From an uncultured Oscillospiraceae bacterium (GTDB lineage Bacteria > Bacillota > Clostridia > Oscillospirales > Acutalibacteraceae), in NCBI GenBank assembly GCA_949293315.1, contig CASFCH010000059.1, forward strand, positions 1 to 42,480: a stretch of 42,480 bases of DNA, given 5' to 3'. The translations under genes were made by a program, and so were the position numbers. Of this stretch, positions 7,875 through 16,226 are shown in pieces; positions within the stretch are counted from its first letter, which is position 1, and each line of letters opens with the position of its first letter. The notes beneath the pieces were generated by a model. It made no database searches. It saw nothing but the letters and a program-made list of their open reading frames with translations, and had not been told where the DNA came from.

Positions 7875-8755
7875 TCTTTTCCCCCCTCCACCTTTATCTC
7901 ATCCACCGGATGCGCCTGTGCCCAGCGCAGATAGCCGCGCATATGCTCCTCATCCTGCCGGTTGTACCGGTATCCCAGCTGCCCACCGACCTGACTGGCC
8001 AACCGGCCGAACAGATCACACGCCGTGAAGACCGCCCGCCACAAATTTTCCGGCTCGCTGTCCGAATACGTAGCCAGATACTGATGGTACAGATCCTCCG
8101 GCAAAAAGCGCTTAAAATACTTGCCCATCTTGCCGGGCGAGACTGAAAAGCCGTGTGCACAGCCGATATACCAGGAAACCATATCGTTTAACTCGGCGCG
8201 CACGACGCCGTCAAACATCTCAATGGCGTAGGGGCGCTCATCGCGGGCGATCCCCTTGGCGACGTTCTGCATACACCACCAAAAGTTATTGCAGCAGGAC
8301 GCGTAATAGAGCTCCGATGGGCGAGATACCCAATAGGAGCTGTCATCCGGCTTTGGAAAGTCCGGCAGGATCCCATCCTTATCGAGCAGAGCGCTGTTGA
8401 GGCTGTCGTCCTCAATCAGCTCCGGCTTTTCAAGGGGAAACAGGCGCAGATCGATCCGGTTCCCATCCGAAAAGAGCATGAGATAATTAAAATTCCCCTT
8501 TCCCTCCGGCTCGCGCATCGCCTCCGGCATCTGGAGCATCAGCCGGGGGCCGAACACGTCGATCCAGCTGTGATCCGACGTGAAAGATGTAATATCCCGC
8601 ACGATGTAGACGATGTCGTAATCCTGATAGAAGTCCCGGGGTGCGTTCGGATCGTTTCGCGAGCCGCCCATGTACACGGCACGGATGCGTTCATCCTCCC
8701 GCGCGACACGCAGAATCAATTCCATCATCTCCTGTTCCGACCGCATGGAATCCAT
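7871..8755 (-). CDS. Aminoglycoside 6-adenylyltransferase-like nucleotidyltransferase
   Basis: The product matches the ANT(6) family (AadK/AadE-like), which adenylates streptomycin at O-6. The start MRSEQEMMELILR.AREDERIRAV and the nucleotidyltransferase signature GGSRNDPNAPRDFYQDYD are present; the two Asp of QDYD are expected to bind magnesium. FTSDHSWIDVFG and LMLQMPE also follow the family. It is about 294 residues, the usual length, and looks intact. I prefer the ATG at 8755, which is eight bases after AGGGG, over the GTG at 8764. It sits between a GNAT gene and a GH13 gene, not on an evident mobile element, so it may be an intrinsic homologue rather than an acquired resistance gene. Actual resistance is unproven. 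Confidence 0.85.
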   Translation of the reverse strand: MDSMRSEQEMMELILRVAREDERIRAVYMGGSRNDPNAPRDFYQDYDIVYIVRDITSFTSDHSWIDVFGPRLMLQMPEAMREPEGKGNFNYLMLFSDGNRIDLRLFPLEKPELIEDDSLNSALLDKDGILPDFPKPDDSSYWVSRPSELYYASCCNNFWWCMQNVAKGIARDERPYAIEMFDGVVRAELNDMVSWYIGCAHGFSVSPGKMGKYFKRFLPEDLYHQYLATYSDSEPENLWRAVFTACDLFGRLASQVGGQLGYRYNRQDEEHMRGYLRWAQAHPVDEIKVEGGKE

Positions 8756-8776
8756 ATTTTTCACCCCTGTTCCCGC

Positions 8777-9262
8777 CTATAGCGCATGATAAAATGGAAT
8801 GATATCCCGATACGTTCCCGCCCCATCCCGGAACCCGCCGGGAATCGTACCCAGGCGGACAAAGCCGAGTTTTTCATACAGCCGGATCGCCGGGAGATTC
8901 GACGCCACAACGGCATTGAACTGCAAAATTCGGAACCCGAGCTCCCGGGCGCGCGCCATACAGTCACGTACCAACTCTTCGCCCACGCCGCATCCCCGCG
9001 CATCCTCCGCCACGGCATAACTCGCGTTGGCAATATGGCCGCATCGGCCCACATTGTTCGGATGCAGGATATACAGACCACAGATCGCACCATCCCGGAC
9101 GGCCACGCCGCAATACGACTGCTGCGCAAAAAAGGATGCGCCGCTCTCCGGCGTCAGGCCATCCTCCTGTGGGAAGGCGTTCCCCGCCGCCACCACCTGA
9201 TTCCAAATTTGAATCAGGTCCGGCAGATCCATGGGACTATATTTGCGTATCACAAGATTCAT
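8777..9262 (-). CDS. GNAT-family N-acetyltransferase
   Basis: This 161-residue protein has the GNAT fold order: N-terminal IRKYSPMDLPDLIQIWNQ, central strand GAICGLYILHPN, and the acetyl-CoA loop ARGCGVGEELVRDCM (residues about 89-103, a variant of RGxGxG/A). The C-terminal part reads LQFNAVVASNLPAIRLYEKLGFVRLGTIPGGF. Asn before LPAIRLYEKLGF is typical of amino-acid or small-amine acetyltransferases. Substrate cannot be read from sequence. It lies 13-30 bases from its neighbours and is probably co-transcribed with the HD and ANT(6)-like genes. Confidence 0.87.
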   Translation of the reverse strand: MNLVIRKYSPMDLPDLIQIWNQVVAAGNAFPQEDGLTPESGASFFAQQSYCGVAVRDGAICGLYILHPNNVGRCGHIANASYAVAEDARGCGVGEELVRDCMARARELGFRILQFNAVVASNLPAIRLYEKLGFVRLGTIPGGFRDGAGTYRDIIPFYHAL

Positions 9263-9292
9263 CCGCGAGGCCCCTCACTTCCGTTTAAGTTT

Positions 9293-9841
9293 TCAGCCCT
9301 GTGCCTGCATCGCCGCGAGTACCTTCCCGGCAAGCTCGGGCACTGTCAGGCCCAGCATTTCCGCTCCCCTGGCAATCACATCTCGGGAACACCCGGCGGC
9401 AAATTTTTTATCCTTGAACTTTTTCATGACGGATTTGACCTCCATCCCGTCGAGGCCCGTGGGGCGCATCAGCGCCGCCGCGCCGATCAATCCGGTGAAC
9501 TCGTCCACGGCAAAGAGGTATTTTTCCATCAGGCGCTCCGGCTCCACGTCGCAGCACAGGCCGTAACCGTGGCTGGCGACGGCATGGATGACCGTCTCGT
9601 CCACATCTTCCTCCCGCAGCAGCTCCTGCGCCTTGACGCAGTGCTGCTCCGGCCACTGTTCAAAGTCGATATCGTGCAAAATCCCGACGGCGTTCCAGTA
9701 GTCCTCGTTGCCCGGGTCGTTCTCCCGCGCGATATGGGCGAGCACCTTGCCCACCGTCTGCGCGTGCTGGATGTGGAACGGCTCGCGGTTGTACTTTTTG
9801 ACCAGCTCCATCGCCTGCTCCGGCGTGGGGATATAGCCCAT
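9293..9841 (-). CDS. HD-domain metal-dependent phosphohydrolase
   Basis: The product (182 residues from the ATG at 9841) has HD-superfamily metal ligands: an early His in HIQHAQTV, the HD pair in GILHDIDFE, a third His in ASHGYG, and the distal Asp in AVDEFTG. These proteins hydrolyse phosphate esters of nucleotides or related metabolites; the substrate here is not predictable. The ATG at 9841 is preceded by GGAGGG at good spacing, so the longer TTG start at 9856 is unlikely. It follows the first GH35 gene by 38 bases and may be read through from it. Confidence 0.85.
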   Translation of the reverse strand: MGYIPTPEQAMELVKKYNREPFHIQHAQTVGKVLAHIARENDPGNEDYWNAVGILHDIDFEQWPEQHCVKAQELLREEDVDETVIHAVASHGYGLCCDVEPERLMEKYLFAVDEFTGLIGAAALMRPTGLDGMEVKSVMKKFKDKKFAAGCSRDVIARGAEMLGLTVPELAGKVLAAMQAQG

Positions 9842-9879
9842 TACAGATCCCTCCAAACATTTTAATTTTAGATGGATAT

Positions 9880-11640
9880 TCAGCCCAGGTCGTGCTTGTC
9901 TGTGATCTCCACGACCGGCTTGTCACAGTGCTCGAGCTCAAGCACAACGATCTCATTCTCCTCTTTCAGCAGCGCGCCCGGCAGGTAGAGCGTCTTCTGC
10001 GGGCCGCGGGTGTTCCAATACCGGCCCAGGTTAAAGCCGTTGACGTAGACCACGCCCTTGGTGAATCCATCCAGGCGCACAAAGCACTCCGCCTGCGAAT
10101 CCGCCTTGAATGTGCCGCGGAAGAAAATCGGATATTTTTCCGCCCCGCGCGTGAAGTCGAGCTTTTCAATGTTGTCGAGCGGGAGCGTCGTCACCTCGTA
10201 GTCCATCAGGGTTTGGATCCCAAGGTAAGCAGCGCTGATCCCCTTGCGGTCCATCAGGTACTCTCCGTAGTTCACACGCCCCATCGCGTCCACCAGGACA
10301 CCCAGCTCCGTCTCCGGATTTTTCAGGTTCAAAACAAGGCTGTCCTTCTTTTTCCGAAGCCGCTTGAAGAATCCTTCCTTCTGCGCAATATCATAGGTTT
10401 TCTTCAGTTTCCCGTCCACATACACATAGGCGCGGTCATGCAGCTCCCGCAGGGAGAGCGTGCTCATCCCATAAGCGCCGTGAACGGTGGTCTTGTAGTA
10501 GATCAGGCCAAAGTTCTGGCCGTAGTACTCCATGCTCTCCGGCATAGGTGAATAGTGCTTTTCGCCGATCCGGTCCATGTTCTCAAACAGGCCTGTCTGC
10601 TCCGTCAGATGCACCTTGCCGATGGATTGCAGCTTGGGCTCCGGCGGCAGCTCGCCGAGCGGCAGGCCCTGCTTTTCGTGCATCAGCTTGCGGATGGCAT
10701 GATACTGCGGCGTATAGCCGCCGTATTCATTCAGCGGAGCACAGTAATCGTAGCTGGTGGTGGTGGGCTGATAGTATCCGCCGTGGTTCGCCCCGGCGGT
10801 AAAGCCGAAGTTCGTTCCGCCGTGGAACATGTAAAAGTTGAAGCCCGCCCCCTGATCAAAAAAGCTCTCAAGCTCGTGCAGGATAGACTGATACCCGCGC
10901 GTATGGTGCTTTTCGCCCCAGTGGTCGAACCAGCCGCACCAGAATTCCATGCACATCTTGGGGGCGTTGTCCTGGATCCCACGCAGGGACTTGAAGGCTG
11001 AGGCCGCACGGCTGCCAAAGTTGAGCGTCTTGTACACACCGTCGATCCCGCCGCCCGCGAGCATACTCGGGCTGGTGCCGTCCGCCGTGAAGAGCAGTAC
11101 TTCCACGCCGTTTTTCAGAATGATCTCATGGACCTTGTCGAGGTACTGCTTATCGTTGCCATAGCTGCCGTACTCATTCTCCACCTGCATGGCGATGATA
11201 TTTCCGCCCCGCGTGATCTGAAGCGGCGCAAGGCGCCTGAACAGCTCCGCGTAAAAATCAGACACGTGTTGGAGATATATCGGATCGTTGCAGCGCAGGC
11301 GCATGTTCTTATCCTTTAAGAGCCACGCCGGCAGGCCGCCGAAATCCCACTCCGCACAGATGTACGGGCCCGGGCGGATGATGACGTACAGCCCCAGCTC
11401 CTGCGCCGTCCTGATAAAACGTTCGATATCCAGCCTCCCGCTGAAGTCAAACGTCCCCTTCCTGGGCTCGTGCAGGTTCCAGCACACATAGGTCTCCACC
11501 GTATTAAAGCCAGCGGCCTTTAATTTTTCCAGCCGGTCACGCCAATACTCCGGCAGCACACGAAAATAGTGGATCGCACCCGAGTAAATCTGGAACGGTT
11601 TGTCGTTGAGCATGAAGGCTCCGTCTTTGATCTCGAACAT
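9880..11640 (-). CDS. GH35 beta-galactosidase A
   Basis: Retaining exo-beta-galactosidase, presumably cytoplasmic since no signal peptide is present. The TIM barrel begins with YSGAIHYFRV and ETYVCWNLHEP. The acid/base is E156 in VENEYGSYG, and the nucleophile is E232 in MEFWCGWFDHWG. Beta-rich C-terminal domains contain the usual VYVNGFNLGRYW. Length (586) is typical of the compact bacterial GH35. The ATG at 11640 follows GAGGAAAGGAA. It is closely similar to the protein at 20958-22706, including the nucleophile block, indicating an old duplication. It lies 40 bases downstream of phosphoesterase 1 and probably shares its promoter at 12991-13019. Confidence 0.94.
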   Translation of the reverse strand: MFEIKDGAFMLNDKPFQIYSGAIHYFRVLPEYWRDRLEKLKAAGFNTVETYVCWNLHEPRKGTFDFSGRLDIERFIRTAQELGLYVIIRPGPYICAEWDFGGLPAWLLKDKNMRLRCNDPIYLQHVSDFYAELFRRLAPLQITRGGNIIAMQVENEYGSYGNDKQYLDKVHEIILKNGVEVLLFTADGTSPSMLAGGGIDGVYKTLNFGSRAASAFKSLRGIQDNAPKMCMEFWCGWFDHWGEKHHTRGYQSILHELESFFDQGAGFNFYMFHGGTNFGFTAGANHGGYYQPTTTSYDYCAPLNEYGGYTPQYHAIRKLMHEKQGLPLGELPPEPKLQSIGKVHLTEQTGLFENMDRIGEKHYSPMPESMEYYGQNFGLIYYKTTVHGAYGMSTLSLRELHDRAYVYVDGKLKKTYDIAQKEGFFKRLRKKKDSLVLNLKNPETELGVLVDAMGRVNYGEYLMDRKGISAAYLGIQTLMDYEVTTLPLDNIEKLDFTRGAEKYPIFFRGTFKADSQAECFVRLDGFTKGVVYVNGFNLGRYWNTRGPQKTLYLPGALLKEENEIVVLELEHCDKPVVEITDKHDLG

Positions 11641-11680
11641 ATTTATAATTCCTTTCCTCTTTTATTCTGATTGAATGGAC

Positions 11681-12922
11681 TTACTCGGCGGCCGGCAGCT
11701 GAATGCGGATAAACTGCTCGCTCTCGGCCCCCCAGCTGTCCACCGCATAGATCTCAAAGGTGTGCGCCCGATCCGGCTGATCCAGCTTTTTCAGTTCCAG
11801 ATGGACCGTTTTACGCATCTGTTCTAAACCGTTATAAAAATCACTGAAATAGTACTGCGTCTGATCGCCATCGATCACGATCTTATAGGAGTGGACAAAA
11901 TCATCGTCCGATCCGGCTGGAAATTCTAAATGGATCCCCTCCGCTGTCCGAACCGCGGATCCACCCGCCCCCGCAAGGACTGGCGGTCTGTTCTGCGCGC
12001 GGCGCACATCAAAGGAATATCGCCCGTCGTTCACATAGGGCAGCGGAAGCTCCCAGAGGCGGCCCGCCTTCTCCTCCTGCCCCAAGCCGTCGTCCGAAAA
12101 GTGAAGCCGGTGAATCTGGATGGCGTGTTCCCCAAAGGTCAACAGATAGCCCATGGGAGTATCCTCCGCATTCGGGGGGATGGTTCCATTCTCCTTCCCG
12201 GGCTCCAGCTCCGTGTAGGAGAGGGACTGCGTGTTGATCACGGTGTACTTCCCCTGCCAGATCGAGCGCTCGTCGAGCAGCGAATAGTGCACGTGGCCGC
12301 TGAAGTTGACCACATTCGGATGGCGTTCGAACACGCCGCCAAGCCCGATATCGCCCCAGTCCTCCGCGCCGTAGCTCGTATCCACAGGCTGGTTGTGGGT
12401 CATGACGAAAATTGGGCGGTCCGGCGCGTCCTGTTCTGCCGCGGTGATCTCCTGTTCCAGCCAGGGGAGCACCTTTCGATACCCGTTTGTCATACTGCCG
12501 CTGTCCGGCGAGGCGCCGATGAAGTGATACCCGTTGACCACATAGTGCGTCCACGCCGGAACACCCACGATCCGCTCAAAATCCAGGCGGTGCGGATTCC
12601 ACGTCAAAAAGCTCTTGCTCCAATAGTCGTGATTGCCCATGATCGTCTGGATGATGGGGCGATCCGTACCGAATACCCGATCGATGGTGCGCATATAAGT
12701 CCGGAACGCAAAGCGCGTCCCCAGATCCCCGATGTCCCCCGCAAACAGGATCAGACCTGCACCGTGATTTTTCAGCACGGTCAGCGCGCGTTCCAGATTT
12801 TTTACATAGACATCCGATTTTTTCAGGTGCCCCGGCGTAGTTGGGAGCTGCGTATCGGAAATGACGCCCACGCGCAGGGAATCCCCGGGGACAGTAAAAG
12901 ACTGCACAACTGACGAAATCAT
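11681..12922 (-). CDS. Calcineurin-like metallophosphoesterase 1, soluble
   Basis: The 413-residue product carries all metallophosphoesterase blocks: SDTQ with D23, AGDIGD with D63, MGNHDYW (N97-H98-D99), VMTHNQP and FSGHVHYS. Two metals and a phosphomonoester or phosphodiester substrate are expected. Unlike the other three in the window, no membrane anchor is present, and a C-terminal beta-rich domain of about 100 residues follows the catalytic part. The ATG at 12922 is six bases after AAAGGAG; the ATG at 12937 lies upstream of that site and is less likely. A promoter at 12991-13019 makes it first in its own transcription unit with GH35 A. Confidence 0.88.
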   Translation of the reverse strand: MISSVVQSFTVPGDSLRVGVISDTQLPTTPGHLKKSDVYVKNLERALTVLKNHGAGLILFAGDIGDLGTRFAFRTYMRTIDRVFGTDRPIIQTIMGNHDYWSKSFLTWNPHRLDFERIVGVPAWTHYVVNGYHFIGASPDSGSMTNGYRKVLPWLEQEITAAEQDAPDRPIFVMTHNQPVDTSYGAEDWGDIGLGGVFERHPNVVNFSGHVHYSLLDERSIWQGKYTVINTQSLSYTELEPGKENGTIPPNAEDTPMGYLLTFGEHAIQIHRLHFSDDGLGQEEKAGRLWELPLPYVNDGRYSFDVRRAQNRPPVLAGAGGSAVRTAEGIHLEFPAGSDDDFVHSYKIVIDGDQTQYYFSDFYNGLEQMRKTVHLELKKLDQPDRAHTFEIYAVDSWGAESEQFIRIQLPAAE

Positions 12923-12990
12923 GACTTCTCCTTTCATCTGCCGGCGCTTTCCAAAAAAGTGCGCGCCTTTTCAACAGGGCCAGCCCTCTT

Positions 12991-13019
12991 ATTATAGCGA
13001 AGATTCCATCTTTTTTCCA
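12991..13019 (-). promoter_or_regulatory. Promoter for phosphoesterase 1 and GH35 A
   Basis: On the minus strand TGGAAA (13014-13019) is 17 bases from a consensus TATAAT (12991-12996). It lies just after the terminator at 13048-13068 and 69 bases before the start codon, consistent with a separate transcription unit. Confidence 0.65.
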
Positions 13020-13047
13020 GCCCAATCTTCGCGTTTTTACACAAACA

Positions 13048-13068
13048 GCCCCGGGCATTGCCCGGGGC
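13048..13068 (-). terminator. Probable terminator after phosphoesterase 2
   Basis: GCCCCGGGC (13048-13056) and GCCCGGGGC (13060-13068) form a perfect 9-bp stem with a three-base loop, 12 bases past the stop of the gene at 13080. Reading leftward, TGTTTGTGT follows, an imperfect T tract, so termination may be partial. Confidence 0.65.
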
Positions 13069-13079
13069 ACAGTTGCATC

Positions 13080-14180
13080 TCAGAGGGCGATATGCTCCAC
13101 CTTGACTTCCGGCGCTCCGGAAGTACCGGTATGGATCGTGATGAGCGTGCCGCCCGTCTCCTCGGCAAAATTCCACGGCGCCGGTGAAGGGCCCGTCTTC
13201 AGGCCGTAGGTCATCATGATACCGTCGCGCGTGACGCTGGCGTTATTTTCGTGGTCGTGGCCGCAGAAAATATGGGTGGTGGAGCCGAGCTCCACGCACT
13301 TGTCAAAGAAGCCGGAATCCACCGGCGCACATCCGGGCAGATAGGCGCACTTGCCAAAGCCGTATTCCTCCGGAATGGTGTAGCTGCCGTCCGCCTCATT
13401 GTAAATACCGACCTGCTCGACCGTCTCGCACATCTCCGGCAGGGCAAAGTGGGAGAACGTCATCGATGGGACCGTGTGGCCCACGGCCTGCGCAATCCCC
13501 TCCACGTTCCACTCATACCAGGCGATCTGCTCATAGCCCATATAAATCTCCTTTGTATAGGGCTCGCCGTTCTCATCCAGATATTCGTAATACCTGCCGT
13601 TGTCGAGCATAAATAACGTGTAGATAGGCGTGCCGTTCTCCGTGATATTCACCGCGTAATTGCCGCACCCGTAGAGGTTGGACGGCCCCTTTTGGAACAG
13701 GGAATAGTCGGACGCCATCAGCTGATCGCCCTGCCAGTTGAGGGTGGTCATGGGGATCTCCGGGTCATGGTTCCCGAATACCGCCGCATAGGGGATCTGA
13801 TAGGAATCCATCTCCCTGATAAACTGCTTGAGCAGGAAGCGGGAAGTCGCGCCGGAGACATTATCCCCCACGGTGGCCATCATATCGGGATCGGTCTGCT
13901 CTACCAGCTGCCTGATCTGATCAAAGCATTCGCGGTTGTCCGCCGGATTGGACCACAGCTGCGTATCGGTGAGCAGCAGGATCTTAAAATCCTCCCCCGG
14001 CGTCTTCTCCACCGCCTGAATACTGCTCAAGTCGAACTCCTGACCTGCGCTCCAGACCTCGATATGCTTTTTCCCTGTGAGTGGGAAGAACAGCACTGCG
14101 ACGATGATCAGCACCACCGCCAGCAGCGCCGCCCCTACAGAAAGGAGCACCTTGACCCATTTTTTTCGGATTCTTTTCAT
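13080..14180 (-). CDS. Membrane-anchored calcineurin-like metallophosphoesterase 2
   Basis: The 366-residue product starts with a positive stretch (MKRIRKKWVK) and one hydrophobic helix (about 11-33), placing the catalytic domain outside the cell. Catalytic blocks are LTDTQL (D72), VGDN (D106), FGNHDPE (N137-H138-D139), a later SHFALPE and CGHDHENN. The lead segment EVWSAGQEFDLSSIQ is echoed in phosphoesterase 3 (PAWSADQAFDISKLQ), so the two are paralogues. This is the last gene before a terminator and the probable end of the large leftward operon. Substrate unknown. Confidence 0.9.
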   Translation of the reverse strand: MKRIRKKWVKVLLSVGAALLAVVLIIVAVLFFPLTGKKHIEVWSAGQEFDLSSIQAVEKTPGEDFKILLLTDTQLWSNPADNRECFDQIRQLVEQTDPDMMATVGDNVSGATSRFLLKQFIREMDSYQIPYAAVFGNHDPEIPMTTLNWQGDQLMASDYSLFQKGPSNLYGCGNYAVNITENGTPIYTLFMLDNGRYYEYLDENGEPYTKEIYMGYEQIAWYEWNVEGIAQAVGHTVPSMTFSHFALPEMCETVEQVGIYNEADGSYTIPEEYGFGKCAYLPGCAPVDSGFFDKCVELGSTTHIFCGHDHENNASVTRDGIMMTYGLKTGPSPAPWNFAEETGGTLITIHTGTSGAPEVKVEHIAL

Positions 14181-14290
14181 TTTTCTTCACCCTTTCCCGT
14201 TCCTCAAAACGGTAAATTACCTTTCCGTCTCATTGTAGCACCGGCGGCCGTTTCAATCTTGCTTTTTCCTCATTTTGAATAGGAAAATAT

Positions 14291-16216
14291 TCATAAATTT
14301 TCCTGAACAATTATTCGCTGTTCCATCCGCTTCACCGTATAGGTCCCGCGGTCAAAGTCTGCGGTGATCGCCGTGCCGTCCGCGTAAACGGTACGCTGGC
14401 GGCGGCCCGTCTCGTCCAGGAAGCGGTGGCATACCATCTCCTGATCGCAGAGGGCGGCCTGAATCTTGGACAACCTGCGGACGTGGGCAATCTCCTTTTT
14501 CAGCTGTGCATCGGGCAGCAGGTCATCCCGGCTGTCAAACGGCTCAAAATACGGCATACCGGCGTTGAGCGCACAGTGGAGCTCCGCACTGTCCCCATCG
14601 GGGATCCCCCAACCGCCGACGCCTTTGTTGAGCCATGGGATCATGATGCAGTCATGATAGACAAGATTCAGGATGGGAACCGCGATTCCAATGGCCACAC
14701 CGCCCTCCTGCGGGCGTACGCCATAGGGCGCGTGGTGCACGAGCGCCAGGTGATCAATCATCTGATCCCCCGGTTCCTCCGACGAGGGAATGATCCCCTT
14801 GCTGTTCAGAATATCGAAACATTCCGCGCGGTAACGCATACTCTCCTCGCGGGTGATCCGATGCGCAGGATGGAAACATTCATCCCCTGCCATAATGGAG
14901 AACACATCCAGATACGCCCCCTGGATATCCACGCCGTGTTTCTCCAGCGCCCGATAGGTCTCCCGCACAAAGTCGGGTGCCTGCGACGTGCAGAGCCAAG
15001 TGTGTGGTCCCCCCGCCCAGGTATCACAGTAAAAATGAGATCCGTCTATCTTGGTAACCGCTTGCTGCGCGTCAAATTGCTTGCAGGTGTAGTAAAAATC
15101 TCGGTATTGGTCGTGGATGGCAAAGACGTACCCGAGCCTGCGGCACTCCTGAGACAGGGCGCGCATCCCCTCATACCCGCCGGCCTCGGGGCAGGGAGGG
15201 AGCACATAGGGATGATTGTTATCATACCCCTGCTCGCCCCAGCCGTCGGTGTGGATATAGAGCTGATCCAGCCCCAGCTCCTTGAGATGGCGGTACTGCT
15301 CCGCCCGCTTATAAAAAGAGGCGATCAGCTTGCGGTTCTGGCCGCCCTTCTCATAGTATTTGGACTGGGGATGTACGTTGGAAAAAATACCGCAGTGCAG
15401 GACCGGCGAGCCGACAACCTTTTTTATATTGGGATTCGTTTGGATCTTATCCCGAAGGGTCAAAAGGCGTCCACGCGCCGCGAGATCGGCCCGGTAATCC
15501 TTGGCGATCGTATTGTAATCGCAATTATCATGGAATAGGAACCGGATCTTCCGTTCATAGCCGAGCCTCCCCAGCGAGGAACGCCAGTGAACGGAGGTGA
15601 GGAACGCACCGCGTTTGCCGAAGCAGGAAAACATGGCGGCGTCATACGGTGTATCCACAATGGCACAGAATCCGTTGCGCCCGCTGACACGTCCCCAGAA
15701 CGGGAGATAACAATCCCCCGTATTGATCTGCCTGGGATAGTGCGCATAGGCAAACGTAGATAGAAAATTATTTGGATAACCGTCCGGCATTAAAAGCCCC
15801 TGCCGCATTGTCTCCACCGCATAAGTATGGCCGCATGGATGTTTGGCGTTGAACGGGCCGGGAAAATATGCGCCCGCAATATCCAGCCCCTCCTCGTGCT
15901 CTGCCCTCAGGGAGAATTCGACGGTGTTCCCGCCGGTGATGGCCGCTGTGCAGATGAGCGTAAAGGGCAGCTTTTTGCCAAATGCGGTAAATCCGCCATA
16001 CCGTGCGACGATCCGGTTTCCCGTGCAGGAAAAGTTCTTCTGCGCCGCCATTCCAAGGGTGCGCACGGCGCCGATATACTTCCCCGCCACCCTTTTGCGA
16101 ATAATAACATAGGGCGGCCTCCCCTCGTTGACCCAGGTGAAGCCCTTGTAGCTGATCTCGTATTTCCGACTGTTCGGGGAAAAGGTTACGGAAATGTCTT
16201 TCCTTACAATTCTCAT
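14291..16216 (-). CDS. GH129-like glycosidase, putative alpha-N-acetylgalactosaminidase
   Basis: About 641 residues with no signal peptide. An N-terminal beta-sandwich-like part precedes a barrel-like region with HTDGWG, FAIHDQYRDFY, GAYLDVFS, SSEEPGDQ and LVYHDCIMIPW. This pattern resembles GH129, the GH101/GH31-related alpha-GalNAc-releasing family described from bifidobacteria. Numbered from the GTG three codons upstream, the likely nucleophile is D440 (YLDVFS) and the acid/base E483 (SSEEP). Their 43-residue spacing and positions agree with what I remember for the bifidobacterial enzyme; a DUF5696-type relative is the alternative. The ATG at 16216 is six bases after GAGGTG and follows the GH101-like stop by ten bases. 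Family assignment is inference from motifs. Confidence 0.72.
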   Translation of the reverse strand: MRIVRKDISVTFSPNSRKYEISYKGFTWVNEGRPPYVIIRKRVAGKYIGAVRTLGMAAQKNFSCTGNRIVARYGGFTAFGKKLPFTLICTAAITGGNTVEFSLRAEHEEGLDIAGAYFPGPFNAKHPCGHTYAVETMRQGLLMPDGYPNNFLSTFAYAHYPRQINTGDCYLPFWGRVSGRNGFCAIVDTPYDAAMFSCFGKRGAFLTSVHWRSSLGRLGYERKIRFLFHDNCDYNTIAKDYRADLAARGRLLTLRDKIQTNPNIKKVVGSPVLHCGIFSNVHPQSKYYEKGGQNRKLIASFYKRAEQYRHLKELGLDQLYIHTDGWGEQGYDNNHPYVLPPCPEAGGYEGMRALSQECRRLGYVFAIHDQYRDFYYTCKQFDAQQAVTKIDGSHFYCDTWAGGPHTWLCTSQAPDFVRETYRALEKHGVDIQGAYLDVFSIMAGDECFHPAHRITREESMRYRAECFDILNSKGIIPSSEEPGDQMIDHLALVHHAPYGVRPQEGGVAIGIAVPILNLVYHDCIMIPWLNKGVGGWGIPDGDSAELHCALNAGMPYFEPFDSRDDLLPDAQLKKEIAHVRRLSKIQAALCDQEMVCHRFLDETGRRQRTVYADGTAITADFDRGTYTVKRMEQRIIVQENL

Positions 16217-16226
16217 GATAAACACC

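Noticed and set aside
8650-8661. ATCGTTTCGCGA as a third LacI operator
   Set aside because: It lacks the left half of the shared core and lies inside the ANT(6)-like coding region; likely chance.
14281-14304. AT-rich inverted repeat AGGAAAAT...ATTTTCCT at the end of the GH129-like gene
   Set aside because: The stem is weak and has no T tract on the reading strand, so I did not call it a terminator.
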